Assembly: GCA_022410635.1 (NCBI GenBank)
Contig: JAJVDF010001201.1
Location: 188,988-252,987 of the forward strand
Source: Tretioscincus oriximinensis
Taxonomy: Eukaryota > Chordata > Lepidosauria > Squamata > Gymnophthalmidae
Direction of reading: 5' to 3'
DNA: 64,000 nt
The notes under the pieces were generated by a model. It saw only the letters and a list, made by a program, of their open reading frames with translations, had not been told where the DNA came from and did not search any database. Within the stretch, counting starts at the first letter, position 1; each line of letters opens with the position of its first letter. Both the position numbers and the translations under genes were made by a program. This document shows, piece after piece, positions 23,906 to 36,152 of this stretch.

Positions 23906-25239
23906 GCTGCACCTGGTGAAAAACTCTCTCTTTTACAGCCACCAAAGATCCAAAGTTCTAGCCTGGATTTAATGTAGGAACTCTGTTCTGTAGAGAGCCT
24001 GTCTCAGGAATCTCCCACCATAGCTGTGGGATTGTAGCCTATTTAGAAGATAATCTCTAATCAAATAATGTTGTATTACATTTAATTTAACTGCGAAGAT
24101 TATGTCATTTTTTACAATGCAGATCTGCTATATTTTATTTAAAGAAAGGAGAATTTTTATATCATATACATAACATCATAAAAACTTCCCACTTCTAAGT
24201 CTGTTCTTTAGATGTATCATAGTGTCGATCCCCAGTATCATTCTGTCCAGAAGCAGGTAATGGCAAACTATTTCTGCATCTTAGTCAAGAAGATTGCGTC
24301 AGGGTGCAAAGTCACTAAATCAGCTTCCACATGGACCATGCTAGCTTCTGCTGTAGAATGCAGTAGAGTATACTTTGGAGGTGCCATGTATGCAGAAGCT
24401 TTTTGCTTTGAGGGCTTCCCAGCATGAAAATGATAGCTGGAGTCCAAATTGAAATGGTATTTTTCCTAGCCCTGGATTCTTTATATAGTTACTAGATTGA
24501 TGGTTAAATTTTAAAGTCCCAATCAGGCAAGACCATTGATGTGGAAGTGTATTTGGAAGGTATGTTTTGGCATACATTAGGGTTTATTAGCACTCTAGGA
24601 ACAAAATTATGACTTTGTTATTTCTACACAGACACATCACATAAGCATTCAATCATGGATGCAATTAATTTACAAAGTGTTTTATCCTCTGTGTCTAGCT
24701 AAATTTTAACATACAATGAAAAGTCCAGGAATAATGGTTTTTGTCTAACTTAACGCCCTTTGAATCTTGGAGTCCTAAAAGAACATCCACTCTTGTGTTC
24801 AGGTCAGGTCAGTTCTGGCTGCATTTCTCACATTGATGTGGAATCAAACATTGTTGTTTTTTAGAAAAACTGTAAAATTCTTGTCCATTTCTCCGATTGA
24901 CTGTAATATAAGCCTATTCTGGCAATGGAAGTGATAAGGACAGCAATTGCCTGCGCATTTAAAAGCCTGTGTGTAACCAAAGGTGGATGCTTACCAGTCC
25001 CAAATGAGTCTTAATAGAATGTGCTTTCCACTGTCTGTGATCCCCATCCCCAACTAGTTAATATGCATGTGCTTGTCTGTTGCTCCATTGTGCATCTGTT
25101 TCTGATGCTGTGGCAGAACAATTCCGCACAATCGGTGGCTGTTCAGGAGGGGGGAAATGTTGGCAGTATTCTAAACCTGTGGAGATATTTTGCCTTTGAT
25201 TTCCTGAAAATAATTAACAAATAGATATTTGGCTTTTAT
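23906..25239. other. No gene recognised
   Basis: Unique-looking DNA. A SINE/RTE-like fragment ('agcaggtaatggcaaactat' then 'agtcaagaagattgcgtcag') lies at 24205-24320, matching the type seen at 4150. Confidence 0.4.
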
Positions 25240-25325
25240 ATTTTGATTAGTTAATAACTGCCTGTCAACTACCTTGAACACATAAAGAAAAGGTGGTAGA
25301 CAAATAAGCAGATAATGATGGCAAT
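25240..25325 (+). mobile_element. LINE 3' tail, decayed
   Basis: The motif 'taccttgaacacataaagaa' then 'aggtggtagacaaataa' has the form of the GCCTTGA...GGCGG...AAATAA 3' terminus common in squamate LINEs. It is a short and diverged copy. Confidence 0.4.
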
Positions 25326-25949
25326 AATTCCCATTAGCATTACTTTCCTAAGTTGCAAAAATACTCTTCTCTGTGTGAGAGTATTCCTTACATTATTTAG
25401 AAACCGATATCCAACATAGGTGGACACAACTTTAAGAAACCTTGTTCGATAAAGTTCCTTTCCGATGCATAAAGGGCAGCTTGTATTTGCGCTTAAGACA
25501 CTCCATCAATTCCCACTTTGACTGAGGAGTAGTCCAAGCAAATGGCATGAATGGAGCTTCTGGACTGCTGATGACTTCTGTATTCCCCCATTTAAACTTA
25601 GAGTGCATCCACGCAAGTATTTTTCATGCTATTATTACTATAACAATGGTGTAGTTGTCACACAGTCATGACACTTTCAACAGCGTGGACTAAGGAAAAT
25701 GCAATAGTGCACAATATTACACTATATTAAAATCGCAGGAGAATGTAGCTTTCATAATGCTTTTATCAATATAGCAAAATAGCCTTCCTGTGTGAGTGAA
25801 GATACTCTTGATACTGCCTCCATGATGAAGCAACAGGCAGTATTCATGAAGGTTTTAAAGTGGGAAAATGTGGGTTGTATACATTTGGTAAGTGGTATGT
25901 AATATCCACTTATAAGTAAACTATTTTAAAAAATGATAGTGATGACAAA
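25326..25949. other. No gene recognised; possible small DNA-transposon remnant
   Basis: From 25608 to about 25800, sequence such as 'gtgcatccacgcaagtattt' resembles hAT-type MITE ends, but I could not pair the two ends convincingly. Confidence 0.3.
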
Positions 25950-25959
25950 ACAAAACAGG

Positions 25960-26095
25960 TGACTGTTTTGATTTCTATTTCAGACTGCCCAGGTGCAACT
26001 GGTGGCCCACTGTGTGAGACAGAATGCTGGACTAGATGGGCTTTGGCCTGATTCAGCAGTGCTCCTCTTACATTCTTATGTTCTAGCTGTCACCA
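25960..26095 (+). mobile_element. CR1-type LINE 3' end
   Basis: The order 'gactgcccaggtgcaactgg', 'cccactgtgtgagacagaat', 'gctggactagatgggctttg', 'tgattcagcagtgctcctct' and 'tcttatgttct' is the 3' end of a common squamate CR1-group family. Only the terminal ~135 bp is left. Reversed copies occur at 34358 and 34650. Confidence 0.75.
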
Positions 26096-26361
26096 TTTTA
26101 AAGTAAGGTTAAATATCTAGATGTGCAACATCAGATGCCAGTAAGAAGCATGTTCACTTTGCATTCACCATGCAGCTGCACAGTTATTTGGACTACAAGC
26201 TGTGATCACAAGTGGACTTGTGTCCGGATGCACCCTTACCATAAACAGAGCTTGCGTGGGCTGCATTTAAGGAGTTTATAATCACTCCTTTATTCTGGAA
26301 ACATTCCTCTTGAAAGAGCAAATACTGTATTCTAGCCCTTCTGTGTCCTACATGCTTTGTT

Positions 26362-26470
26362 GCAGCTGTTCTATTTTAATTGTTCTATTTTGATCTGTTT
26401 TATGGTTGGTGATCTGTCTTGAGACCTTTATATATAGGGTGGAATATAAATGTAAGTAAGGAAATATATA
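26362..26470 (+). mobile_element. 3' tail of the DYCNALY-type LINE
   Basis: The blocks 'ttctattttaattgttctat', 'gagacctttatatatagggt' and 'ggaatataaatgtaagtaag' are the 3' end found also at 41611 and 46676. Confidence 0.7.
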
Positions 26471-26565
26471 CACATAATATTAATTGAATTTTTTTACCCA
26501 GTCATGGCAAGGAGACACCCCATCGTGTAAAACTTAGAAAGTGTAGAATATAGCCTTTGCTCCAA

Positions 26566-26690
26566 TCTTTCAAAGAAATAGCAATGTTAGTCTAGTTCCA
26601 GAAAATCTAGTGATGGATTTTGTAGCACTTTAGAGATTAACAAGAAAAAGGTTGGTGGCATGAGCTTTCACAGACAATTCTACTAGGGAA
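26566..26690 (+). repeat. Dispersed repeat family C, best copy
   Basis: The sequence starts 'ctttcaaagaaatagcaatg' and passes through 'gttagtctagttccagaaaa', 'ttttgtagcactttagagat', 'taacaagaaaaaggttggtg' and 'gcatgagctttcacagacaa'. It serves as the reference for the other copies. Superfamily unknown; the end is partly self-complementary. Confidence 0.65.
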
Positions 26691-26700
26691 TGAATTCATG

Positions 26701-29284
26701 CTAGGGAATAAATTTGCACTGTGAAAATTCTACCATGTTTAATCTCTCTGTCCTTCTCTCCTTTTTTATGGCACAGCAGGCAATTCTGTCTGTATTTTGT
26801 CGACTGAGATATTCAAGCAGCAGAAAACTGTTACATTTCCATAGAGAAAAAGATCTAATCACCCTCCAGACAGTCTCTTCTGAAATCTTGTGGTCTAGGA
26901 GACAATTTGCAGCAACAGAGTTAGTTAGTTGGTATCAACCATAACAGCCCAATTGGGAATGAAACTTTCAGCTATTTAGGTTTAAGTCTATCCAGAGACT
27001 AATAGGAGTGCAAAATGGGCCACTGCAGTGGCAACTTTGATCGCTATGATGGAGTCACCCAAAATTAGAACTCCAGCTAACTTCTGTAGCAAATCACTGC
27101 TGAAAACAGTGCTTAATATATATGTATACTAAATGTATAACAAAACATTTGGCTTGCCTATTAAAAGTGATTTTTAGAATCTTCTCATCTTTGAGCTAGC
27201 AAAACATGGCATGACTTAACAAACCAGCACTTCCTAAGTTTTATCTTTCTGTAAACTATCCAGGATTCCCTTAAACCTTTTCTAATTCAGAAGCATTTAC
27301 TTTGTTGAAGAATTTGCTTCTAAAACTATTCTTATAAAGATGGTGGAAGACAGCTTTGTACTTGTCTCCTTCCAGTGCCCTGTTCTTACTTTTCTGTAGA
27401 TATTACTTTCCTATATGACTTAGTAGTTTTGTGACACATCTATATTATAGCATACCATAATATTAAAGCAAATAGGGTTAGGGTTAGCTGAGTTTAATGC
27501 AACGGCAGCAGAGGAAGCCTAGCTTTCCCTTCCTTCTTATACCTCCTTCCCTGTTCTTGTGTTGTCCCATCCCTGTTCCTGCTGCTGACCTGAGCCGGGT
27601 TCACATAGCAACTACTGCTGGCCTGACCCTGACTTTAGGATGTTGATGGCTTCACTCTGGGATGCCCTGGGATTTGTCTAAAAATTGTTCAGTAACAGAG
27701 CCTTCAGGGACTATTATGATTTCAGTTTTACTAATTCAATAGAGCACTCTAGAATATAATAGAAACAAAATGTAGTCTTTCTTTGTATCTTTTAAAACAA
27801 ACATATATATAAAACTAGGGGAATAAGCCTATTAACATTTGGCGATTGAATGAATGGTCTAGTGTCTCTTCCCTGCCAGGGCCCAACACTGTTGCCCTGG
27901 CTTCTACCTCCCTTTTGTTTCTTCACCCTCAACCCCCCTCTTTTTCCCTTTCAGCCCCCCTCTCTCTTTTCCTTCCAGACCCCCCCCCACTCTCTTTTTT
28001 CCAGCATCCCCTCTCTCTACCCCACACACCCCACCCCATTACTTTCTAAGCTCATGGTTTCTAACTAAACCAGAGATTAATGCATTTACTCAGTTCATAT
28101 TCCTAGCAATAAATTCAGACACATTTGCTAAATGGTCTGCATTCATCTGGGATTCATCAAGATCTGAAATATAGGATGTTTGGGAAAGAACAATAGCAAG
28201 AAATTCAACCAAACTCTCGGGAGTCTTGGGATTCTGTACATTTGACCCTAAGTACCAGACCTACTGATTACAATTTTCTCACTTCTAATAAATGATCCAA
28301 TTATTATTTTTAATAGGGCAAATCCATATCCAGTAGCCCCTAATAGTGTTGGTGGTTTGGTGAATCAGCAGTGTTTAGTATCCAGATTGTTTTGAAAGTT
28401 CTTCTCTCCCTGCATAATTAGAGCACAGTTGCAATTCCCCATGCCAGTATAACCTAGCCACTAGTTTAGCCACGGGTAAACAATTTCAGCCTCAAACAGA
28501 CCTGTCAGTTTCATTTAGGATTGACTACACCTTTCCTCGCCACCCAAACCTCATGAGTGGCTGCTAATTTTGACCACTGTTGCTTGAAATAAGCAGCTTT
28601 GTCAAGCCAGTGGGTTAAGAAGTTAGTTGCCATTCATCATTACATTGCAACTGATGTACATGACTCTGCCCATAAAACAAATTATTTGGGCAATATAAAT
28701 TGATTCAGATCAAATGACACAAATATACATAAAAATCAAGCCAACACTAAAAATGCAATAAACAAATTACAATTTATTTTATGAAATAATGCAAGCTATC
28801 ATTAAAGATTAGAAATTATCCAGTCCTTAAAAAGCAGATATAAATTATAATAAAAGTTATCTATATTAATAAACTGCATTGCAGTGAGCAGCTTTCTAAG
28901 TGTGAACACAATCAGTAACCACCTCAAATGCACATGATTGTCCAGTCACCACTAAATCTGTCCATCTGCTGGCTCCAATCCACCAGAGCCCCACAACGCT
29001 CAGTCTGTGCTCCTGGTGGCTGGCAACAGGCCTATATCGTCTGACCCCAACTGCTGAAGGCTGATGCTACCAGGCTGGAGTGCCCATAGAGGTAATCCAC
29101 ACATGCATTTGTGGGATTAAGAATGAGTATAATTTAAGAATAAAAAGGTGGAGTAAAAATGGAAAGTCCTTAGCTCACCCACTCTGAAATAATACTCTCA
29201 TCAAAATATGAATGTGCCATGAGTACATTGGAAGAGTGGTGGTGTCTCAGTTGTTTATAAGTCTGCTTTGATATTCTTAATTCT
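26701..29284. other. No gene recognised; one polypyrimidine tract
   Basis: Unique-looking DNA. At 27890-28045 lies a strongly C/T-biased tract. The open frames in it (27846-28068) are low-complexity artefacts. The telomere-like 'agggttagggttag' near 27474 is only two units. Confidence 0.4.
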
Positions 29285-29650
29285 GGACATTTCCCCACCT
29301 CATGGTTTGCCTCACTTTATTAAAAAAACATGTTTGCCACCTGCCCCATTTTACCTTACCTTCCATGCTGCTTCAACTCTTTGCCTAGCAATGTCATGTC
29401 ATGACAAGCCCCATATGGCATTGCAGCACTTGCTTAACTACAATTCCCAAGCATTTTCTGCAAGCCAAGAGCCAATAAACTTTTACATTTCATCCTAAAG
29501 TCTTGCGAGATTAGCCATGTGCACAATATTCAATGTCCCCATGCAGTTTGAACTGCACAAACTGCATGGCTAGTAATTCCATAACAAGGAGGCTTTGAAG
29601 CAAGTGGATAGCTGTACCTGCGTGACTGAGAATTGCAATGTGTGGGGCAG
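29285..29650 (-). mobile_element. Harbinger-like MITE, second copy (diverged)
   Basis: Reversed, it shares 'aaaatgcttgggaattgtag', 'gtgaggcaaaccatgaggtg' and 'ggggaaatgtcc' with the element at 20080-20517. Its far end is less clear and no TTA pair was confirmed. Confidence 0.5.
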
Positions 29651-29772
29651 ACTGAAGGTAATGTTATGTCAAACTCAGTGGAAATAATCATGCATGAGGA
29701 CAGGGCCTCTGCCTACATTCTTTTCTCTTTTTCACATTCAGCTATGGGAATGGAAATGTGGAAAAGGTCAAA

Positions 29773-29840
29773 GAATAGTAAGGAGCATTCTCTCTGCTTT
29801 TGGCAGGGAACAACCACAGAGAGAATGCTCCCAACTATTC
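29773..29840. repeat. 68-nt hairpin with 24-base arms
   Basis: The arms at 29773-29796 and 29817-29840 match at 22 of 24 positions around a 20-base loop. The stem is built on 'ggagcattctctctg' and its complement. The shape resembles a pre-miRNA or a very small MITE. Both strands could form it. Confidence 0.6.
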
Positions 29841-29888
29841 CCACAAAAGTATGGTTGGTGTGAAATGGTATGAACCAGTTGTAATTCA

Positions 29889-29937
29889 TCCATTTCTTAG
29901 TGTAAATGGCTGCAAGAACAGCCATTTACACATGGAT
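29889..29937. repeat. 49-nt hairpin, 13-bp perfect stem
   Basis: The stem GTGTAAATGGCTG / CAGCCATTTACAC (29900-29912, 29919-29931) encloses a 6-base loop. An outer ATCCAT/ATGGAT pair extends it. It lies 48 bases from the preceding hairpin. Confidence 0.6.
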
Positions 29938-31522
29938 AGCATGCATCTAAGAGACCTAGTTTGAACTACCTATATGCCTCATTTTCACTGTCTCCAGATT
30001 ACTACTGGACTGCTTTTAATAAGTCCACTTTACATTCATACAAGGAGCAGGTAGGGAATGGCTCCAGCTACATTGGAAATGGTGGTGGCAATTGGCTGCA
30101 TGGAAGTTCCAGTCCAGTCCATCACTAGGGATCAGTTTCAACCAGAAGTGTGGAAACATCATTTATTATGCAATGCATGGCTCTGCTTCTTTAAATACAG
30201 AAAGTGATCTATTTCCATGGATATTTATTGTATTGAAAGAGACATCCGGTTGCAGCCGTTACAGCTGGGGAATGAAAGTTTCCTGACTGTGATGTTTGTG
30301 CAGACTGGGAATGTCAGTTAATCAAGTATCACACCATCACCTTAAGTAAGCCTGTATGTTAGAGTACGGCATACAGATATTGTATTGATCCTATCTGGTC
30401 TAGAAATTACGAATATGGGTAACTGAAGTCTCTATAGTTATTCCATAAAATCTCCTCATTCATTTACAGTTGCCAGGAGCAAACCTTAGATCGACATCTA
30501 AAAAGATGGGCACCAGATTTCTATTATTATTCTGAAATACCTTCAGCAGCTCCATTTTGAACTGTGACATACAGACACCATTTGAAGATCTGAGATATCC
30601 GGACACAGATAGAATCACCTCCTGCTGAAAAGGGACCTTTGATGGTGCACACAAAAATATTATTAGATTCTTGCCCAAAGCATTCTCCAAAGCAAATGGA
30701 GATGCAGCCTAAGGTGAATTCCACATAGTGCTTATACGTGAGTGAAATACTCTGCAATCTAGACAGAACAACTTACTGGTCAAATTTGCTGATTTAATAC
30801 ATGCACTTTACAATTTCTGAAATTAGGCAGACCCTTTAGTTAGTATAACTAAACCATAAACCTATCAGATGGAAAATGCAACCTTAATCATAAACACAGT
30901 CTTGTATAAGTGCTACTATATATTTTAAGACTCAAGCATGTGACACAAGACAAAATTTTTGCAATGCTCTTTGAATCAACAAGAGCAGATTACTTATAAT
31001 TATAAGAGTACCTTGCTTTAAAATAAAAGTTAAATATTGTGTCCAGATTCGTTTTAGGGAACTGAAAAGTGTCCTAAATATATGCCTAAATGCAGATTAT
31101 TTAAGAACTATAAAAATTGAATATATTAATACTTAGCCTTCTAGAATTGACACTATCAGCTGCATAAAAAATGAGGAAACCTGTCACATGCAATAATGTT
31201 GTCTTTTCTGGTGAAATCCATTTCTCTTTTATTTAAAATGATCACATAGCTCAGTATGTCCAGGATAACCCTCCTGGGAATTAGAAATTAAATCTTAGAT
31301 TCTGTGGGTAGGCATGGTTTGGGCAGACTTGGGGGCAGGTCTGAGGGAAGAATGGGGTAGATCCTTGATTTCTTCATATGAAAATGTGGTACCTCTAGTT
31401 TGAATTGAAGATGTACCAGTTTATATCTTTAGATGCTAAAGCAAGCATATTATCCTGTGATTACATGTACTGAGCAACAATATAATAGCTAGATATGGTA
31501 GTCAATTTCAAAGAAATAGCCA
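29938..31522. other. No gene recognised
   Basis: Unique-looking DNA. The two 76-codon minus-strand frames at 30460-30757 overlap in different frames without domain or splice evidence. Confidence 0.4.
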
Positions 31523-31602
31523 GTAGTAGACGTGTCTACAAAAGCTTATGCAACCCACTTTTCTCCTGTTAGTTACAAAGTGCTACTAGCCCCTTTGCTA
31601 GA
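31523..31602 (-). repeat. Dispersed repeat family C
   Basis: Reversed, it reads 'agcaaaggggctagtagcac', 'tttgtaactaacaggagaaa' and 'taagcttttgtagacacgtc'. It matches the copy at 8671. Confidence 0.6.
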
Positions 31603-32190
31603 TATAGTAGAAAAAACATATTTCAGGGTTGTTTTTCTAAATCATACATTAGTATAGAAAGCGAGTCAAACAATTGACAATAATAGCAGTGTCTGACCGA
31701 TAATGTAATATCACCATGGGCACAGAGATAACATATCCCCCACATCCAATGTAACTGCTGTCAGTAGCATTCTAATGCTACTTTCACTATTTTGAACTAG
31801 TGTGGACTGACCAGAAATGCATTCAGTGAATCATGCAACAAATTTTGCCAAATATTAAGGCCTTTTCTATACTGGGCTTATTCCAAAATATCTCCCACTT
31901 CTGAGATAAAAAAAACAGAATAAGGCTCAGTGTAGAAGTGGCTCAAGAGAGTTTTCTATCCATTATGTGGACAATATGAGCGATCCAAGAGAATCACCAG
32001 GATATAGGTGTGATTTAGAATTCTGACCCAGTATTAAAAAAAAAATGAAGAAAGTGAGATGGTCAGTTTTGAAACTCATGAGGTTTGTATGAAACAAAGA
32101 AGTGTTTGAAATGCTGCTTTGTTTCATATGAGGAAAACAGTATTGACAAGCTACCAGAAAATAAGTTTTCTAGTGTACTTTTAGCTGACA
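31603..32190. other. Unclassified, with a short inverted repeat
   Basis: No gene was recognised. At 31859-31946 the ends 'aggccttttctatactgggc' and, reversed, 'gagccacttctacactgagc' pair around ~35 bases, suggesting a small palindromic MITE. Confidence 0.4.
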
Positions 32191-32556
32191 TGTCACGATT
32201 CACAGGCTGAAGGCATATGCACCCCTTCTCTGCTGCCCAGCAACTTCTCTAAGACTGGGTCTAGGCAGCAACCCAAATCTGGCATGGGGAGCAGACCTTA
32301 TGTCTGTCACGCCCTAAATTCCTCCTTGTGAACTGTACATAAGCTTCACACCAGAGGGAAAAATACAAATACATAGAATAGTCAAAACAATCTGAGGTCA
32401 GAAATAAGAAGGACGCCAAAAGTGTCCAAAACAGTCCAGAGTCAACATACGCTATGTAAACTATCAGGAAAGCTGGATACACCCACACCAAACACATGCT
32501 GGCAGGCTCAGGACAGCTTAAATAGCATCTTTAGACTGCCTTTTCTACAAAAGACA
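32191..32556 (-). mobile_element. LTR of a decayed retrotransposon (3' LTR)
   Basis: The 366-bp segment begins TGTC and ends GACA, the usual TG...CA form. On the minus strand it directly follows the stop codon of the frame at 32545-32751 and carries a TATA-like 'gctatttaagctg' about 40 bases in. No matching second LTR was found in the window, so this is the 3' end of a truncated copy. Confidence 0.55.
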
Positions 32557-32751
32557 CTGGGATCTCCTAGGTTCTGCCTGTTGCTTCCTGTCTGCTAGAA
32601 ACTCTTTAACCCTATGCAGCCGGGAACTTTCCCCTTGCTCTTCCTCCTGTTCAATCTCTGGGGAAACACCTGGCTGCTGGGGCAGGTGTGTCTGCTGAGA
32701 AGCTTCCTCAAACTCCGAGTCAGAATCCTCCTCCAAACCAGGTATGGCCAT
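32545..32751 (-). pseudogene. C-terminal end of an LTR-retrotransposon polyprotein (partial)
   Basis: The 68-codon frame is rich in Glu, Ser and Gln and ends in a basic EPRRSQCLL-type motif just before the LTR. An RRSxRL-like motif at the very end is common in Ty3/gypsy-type Pol or Gag-Pol proteins of vertebrates. Its stop overlaps the LTR start. Upstream coding sequence is not preserved: the frame opens without a domain, so the rest of the element is lost or lies in decayed form up to about 32810. The superfamily call is inference. Confidence 0.45.
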
Positions 32752-32810
32752 GCCAAGCTATGGCAAGACTTTGATGCATGACTGGGAAGCCAATGGTGAT
32801 CCACTCTTGA

Positions 32811-34309
32811 TCAACTTCTACACGGGACTACCCTTGGACATCTCCAGAAGTTTGAACTAGCGTGCAATGGAATGCAGTAGCTTGACTGTTGAGGGAAGAT
32901 TCTGGCTCTCTCATTATTTATAAGATTTGGAGTCTGCACCAATTTAACAGAACCAAACTGTTGCAAACAATGAGGAGCAACTGTACTTTTTTAGCAAAAC
33001 TGATAGTTAATGCAGAAACAGATAAAAGGGACAAGAAGTAATGGTATCACTACAGTACCTTGAAGGTGCACTGAGGAGTGTGTCTGCATGATATTCCATA
33101 ATCATGTTGCATTTAACATGGAGGAAAAGCACAGTGTACACAAGGATGCCATGCTGCTTGCTTGTAATGATGGTACAATTGCCAAAATGACAGTGCAGTA
33201 GAAGAAGGGGTTTGAGAGGCCAGAGAGCTTAGAAGACCTTTCCCATGCTTGGGTGCTATGACAATCCTGATGCAGCCACCAGTGCTGCACAAGAGGATTT
33301 AGCCACTAATGTTTGTCTCTTTGAAGACTTTGTAAAATCTCGTGCATATTTGGATTCACCTTACTTTAATTTTTGATAGTAGGGAAATTACCTTTCCCAA
33401 CCTCTCAAATGTTGGTGAAGGAATCACAAGCTACTGACAGGCAAAAGATTTCTTTTGTCTTGACAGGGTTGGCTTTAATTTTGAACAAACATGGGCAGAG
33501 ATAGGAAAAGCAATTGTTTCTTCTAAAATGAAGCCAGAAGGATGCTTTTTTGAAAGCACCATTTCCCCTCCTCTTCAGATTCTACCAATAACATTCCGGC
33601 AAACCTGTTCAGACGTAGCCTCTTAACAGCCTCATCAAATTACTCATTAAAAAAAAACAATTGAACAAACAAGCACCTTTTCTTCATAAACAATTTCTTA
33701 CCTCCCTTTCTTCTACTTATTGTCAACAGAGATATCTTTAATATCTAGTTAAATGTAGTGATTGTTGCTTCAGAGGAATGTACAATGCTCTCCTTCAAAA
33801 CTTAGTCATGGAATAGGCAATTGTTTTTTCCTCCACCACCACCCCAAATTGATTTGTCCCAAAAAGAAACAAAACCATCAATTAAGCATGTTTAAGGTAG
33901 AAGTGATGTGTTCAACGACATTTGCGAATAAATGTGATTGCTAGAGAAATAAAGATGAAAGTCTCATTGATTTGAATTGGAAATCGAACGGAGACTATCC
34001 CTGAAGTTCAAAAGCTATTTCACAAATCACAGGAATCATTAATTCCAGCATGCAGCCATTTTTCAAAATGGTTTTTTTCTTGATGTAGCACAAGAGCTGA
34101 TGGGAAAAGCCAAATAATTGATTGTGGTTTATTAATTAAACCATCTTGGTATCTACACCTTTTTGGATTTGTGCCAGCACCTTTTTACGTTGATGCAGTA
34201 CATTGTCTTTACACAAGAAGTCTGTTCTATTACTTACAAGGTCAAATATAGCAACAGCCGATTTAAAAGGAAAAATCAAGCCCATCTGCACATGTACACT
34301 TCTTTTCAC
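32811..34309. other. No gene recognised
   Basis: Unique-looking DNA. Short minus-strand frames (33102-33290) have no support. Confidence 0.4.
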
Positions 34310-34610
34310 AGATGACTGAGCTTACAAATAAAACCTATTTTTCTTTTATTACTGAAGAACATAAGAGGAACCTTGCTGGATAAAGCCTCAGCCCATCTTT
34401 AGTCTAGCATCCTGTCTCACACAGTGGTCTGCCAATTGCTTCTGGAGCAGTAGCTCTTAACTCCTTGTAATTGGTATTCAGAGGCATCCTGTCTGTCTCT
34501 TCAAAGTGGAGGAAACAGCCATTTTAAGAGCCATTAATACACCTGCCCTCTAATTTAGAGTGGAAGATCAAGCTCCTTCATACACATACACGCTCCCTTA
34601 TACACTACTG
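34310..34610 (-). mobile_element. CR1-group 3' end, tandem unit 1
   Basis: Reversed, it carries the CR1-group 3' end (from 'ttcagaggcatcctgtctgt' through 'agtctagcatcctgtctcac' to 'gaacataagagg'). It is followed by a flanking block 'cttacaaataaaacctattt' that is repeated 302 bases further on. Both the LINE part and the flank are duplicated. Confidence 0.65.
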
Positions 34611-34611
34611 A

Positions 34612-34880
34612 ACTTACAAATAAGACCTAATTTGCTGTTATTGCTGAAGAAAATAAGAGTATCCCTGCTAAACCAAATCACAGCTCTTCTAGTCAAGCAT
34701 CCTAGTCACCCAGTGCCCTACCAATAGCTTCTGGAACAGAAGAAAGAGAAACATTTGCTCTAAACTCACTTGTATTTGGCATTTAAAGGCATCCTGCCTA
34801 TCTCTCCAACCTAGAGTCAGTAGCCCTTCTAGTAGATAAAAATACACCTGGTCTTCAATTTAAACTGAAAGACTAAAGCT
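34612..34880 (-). mobile_element. CR1-group 3' end, tandem unit 2
   Basis: It repeats unit 1 in the same orientation: 'cttacaaataagacctaatt', 'gctgaagaaaataagagtat', 'tagtcaagcatcctagtcac' and 'catttaaaggcatcctgcct'. Because non-LINE flank is shared, this is a segmental tandem duplication, not two insertions. The two units have diverged substantially, so the event is old. Confidence 0.6.
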
Positions 34881-35748
34881 GAAGCCAGTCAAGATATTTC
34901 TACAGCTATGGAATTACATCAAGACAAATCCACTTCATGTGCTCAGACAGTTTCAAAAATTCATTCACTAAAATGTCCCATTGCCCTGTGTTTTCTTGAC
35001 AGTACTTACAAGCTTTTCTTTTCTCCAGGGTGAGGGAACAGTTGGTATGGTGCATGCACACAGGAACAGTCAAGAAAAGACAACAATTTGGCTGGGATTT
35101 GAGGCAAAACACTCACACTTGGCTGAGATTCAAGGCAAAATATGCACACAGGAGCTCAGATATATGATGGGAGGGAGGAATAACAACCAATTAGGACATT
35201 GTGCATGCAAGGTTTTTTGGGAGTGCAATGGAACAAGAATACAACTTCCTATGGATACATCAAGTCCTTAGTATGGTAATGCGGAAAGTTGAGGACTGAT
35301 AGGTTTAGGTTATTCAGGATTTAAAATAAATTCTGAATTTAAACAGCCCATCTGGAAGGGGGGCAAGTCCCTTCACACACATTATACTGTTTTATTAGTA
35401 TTTCTTATTTAAGCATATTTATTTCTGGTGTCCTCTGTTTCTGTTGTGTTCCTCCAAACAAATTATGAATTCCTTTTTTAAAAAAAATACTTTTTTATTA
35501 TTTTAGAACATAAAAAGATACAAAACTGGAAACATTCCACAAAACATACATATAACAATACACACAAAAACATGTATCCTCCTATCCTGATATATCATGA
35601 ATCCCAAATGCTCTGTACAATAGTCATGAAGACCCTCTTTGACCCCTTTTTCTTTTCAGTTCTTCCACTGGCAAAGCTTCAATATTTCATAATACTTCAT
35701 AACTGTCACAGATTTTATATTTCAACAGGACCTTTGTTTTAACCAACG
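34881..35748. other. No gene recognised
   Basis: Unique-looking DNA. From about 35470 to 35575 an A-rich block ('tagaacataaaaagatacaa') looks like a reversed LINE 3' region. The 96-codon plus-strand frame at 34981-35271 has no domain. Confidence 0.35.
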
Positions 35749-36152
35749 TAGGGTTACCATATGTTTTCCAGGAACGTATTTCAGCTCTTTAACAGCCACC
35801 ATGCTCTTTAACGAGCTCCCTAGGAAGAAGAGAGAAGGAAATTCCCTTCTTCACTGAAACTCTGTGAAAGATTCATACAGTGCTGCAAGTCAGCCCCACA
35901 TAACTACAGTGAGACAGCAAGCCAAGCACTGCCATTTTTGGCTGTGATTGCACATAGGAGCAGGAGGAAGCCTGCTCTGCCTGTGCTACTATACAGCATG
36001 ATGCTATTGCCACACTGCCAAGCTGATGGCCTGGGAAGAAGCTCATTCTCCCCCCCCCTCCCCTTCATGGGTCTCCTGACCCCTAGGGAGCTCATTTTGA
36101 CAGAAGCATGACTGCTATTAAAAAGCTGAAACATGTTCCTGGAAAACGTGGT
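35749..36152. mobile_element. MITE with ~75-base terminal inverted repeats
   Basis: The left end 'tagggttaccatatgttttc' continues to 'gagctccctagg'. The right end reversed, from 36151 down, repeats the same order ('ttttccaggaacatgtttca', 'gagctccctagg'). The outermost ~10 bases of the right end are missing where a CR1 3' end joins at about 36153. The terminal motif is of the hAT-like GGTNACCATAYG type. Confidence 0.65.

Noticed and set aside
27470..27490. Telomere-like 'agggttagggttag'
   Set aside because: Only about two TTAGGG units, which is expected by chance in 64 kb.
27846..28068. Overlapping Pro/Ser/Leu-rich frames
   Set aside because: Polypyrimidine tract; no coding evidence.
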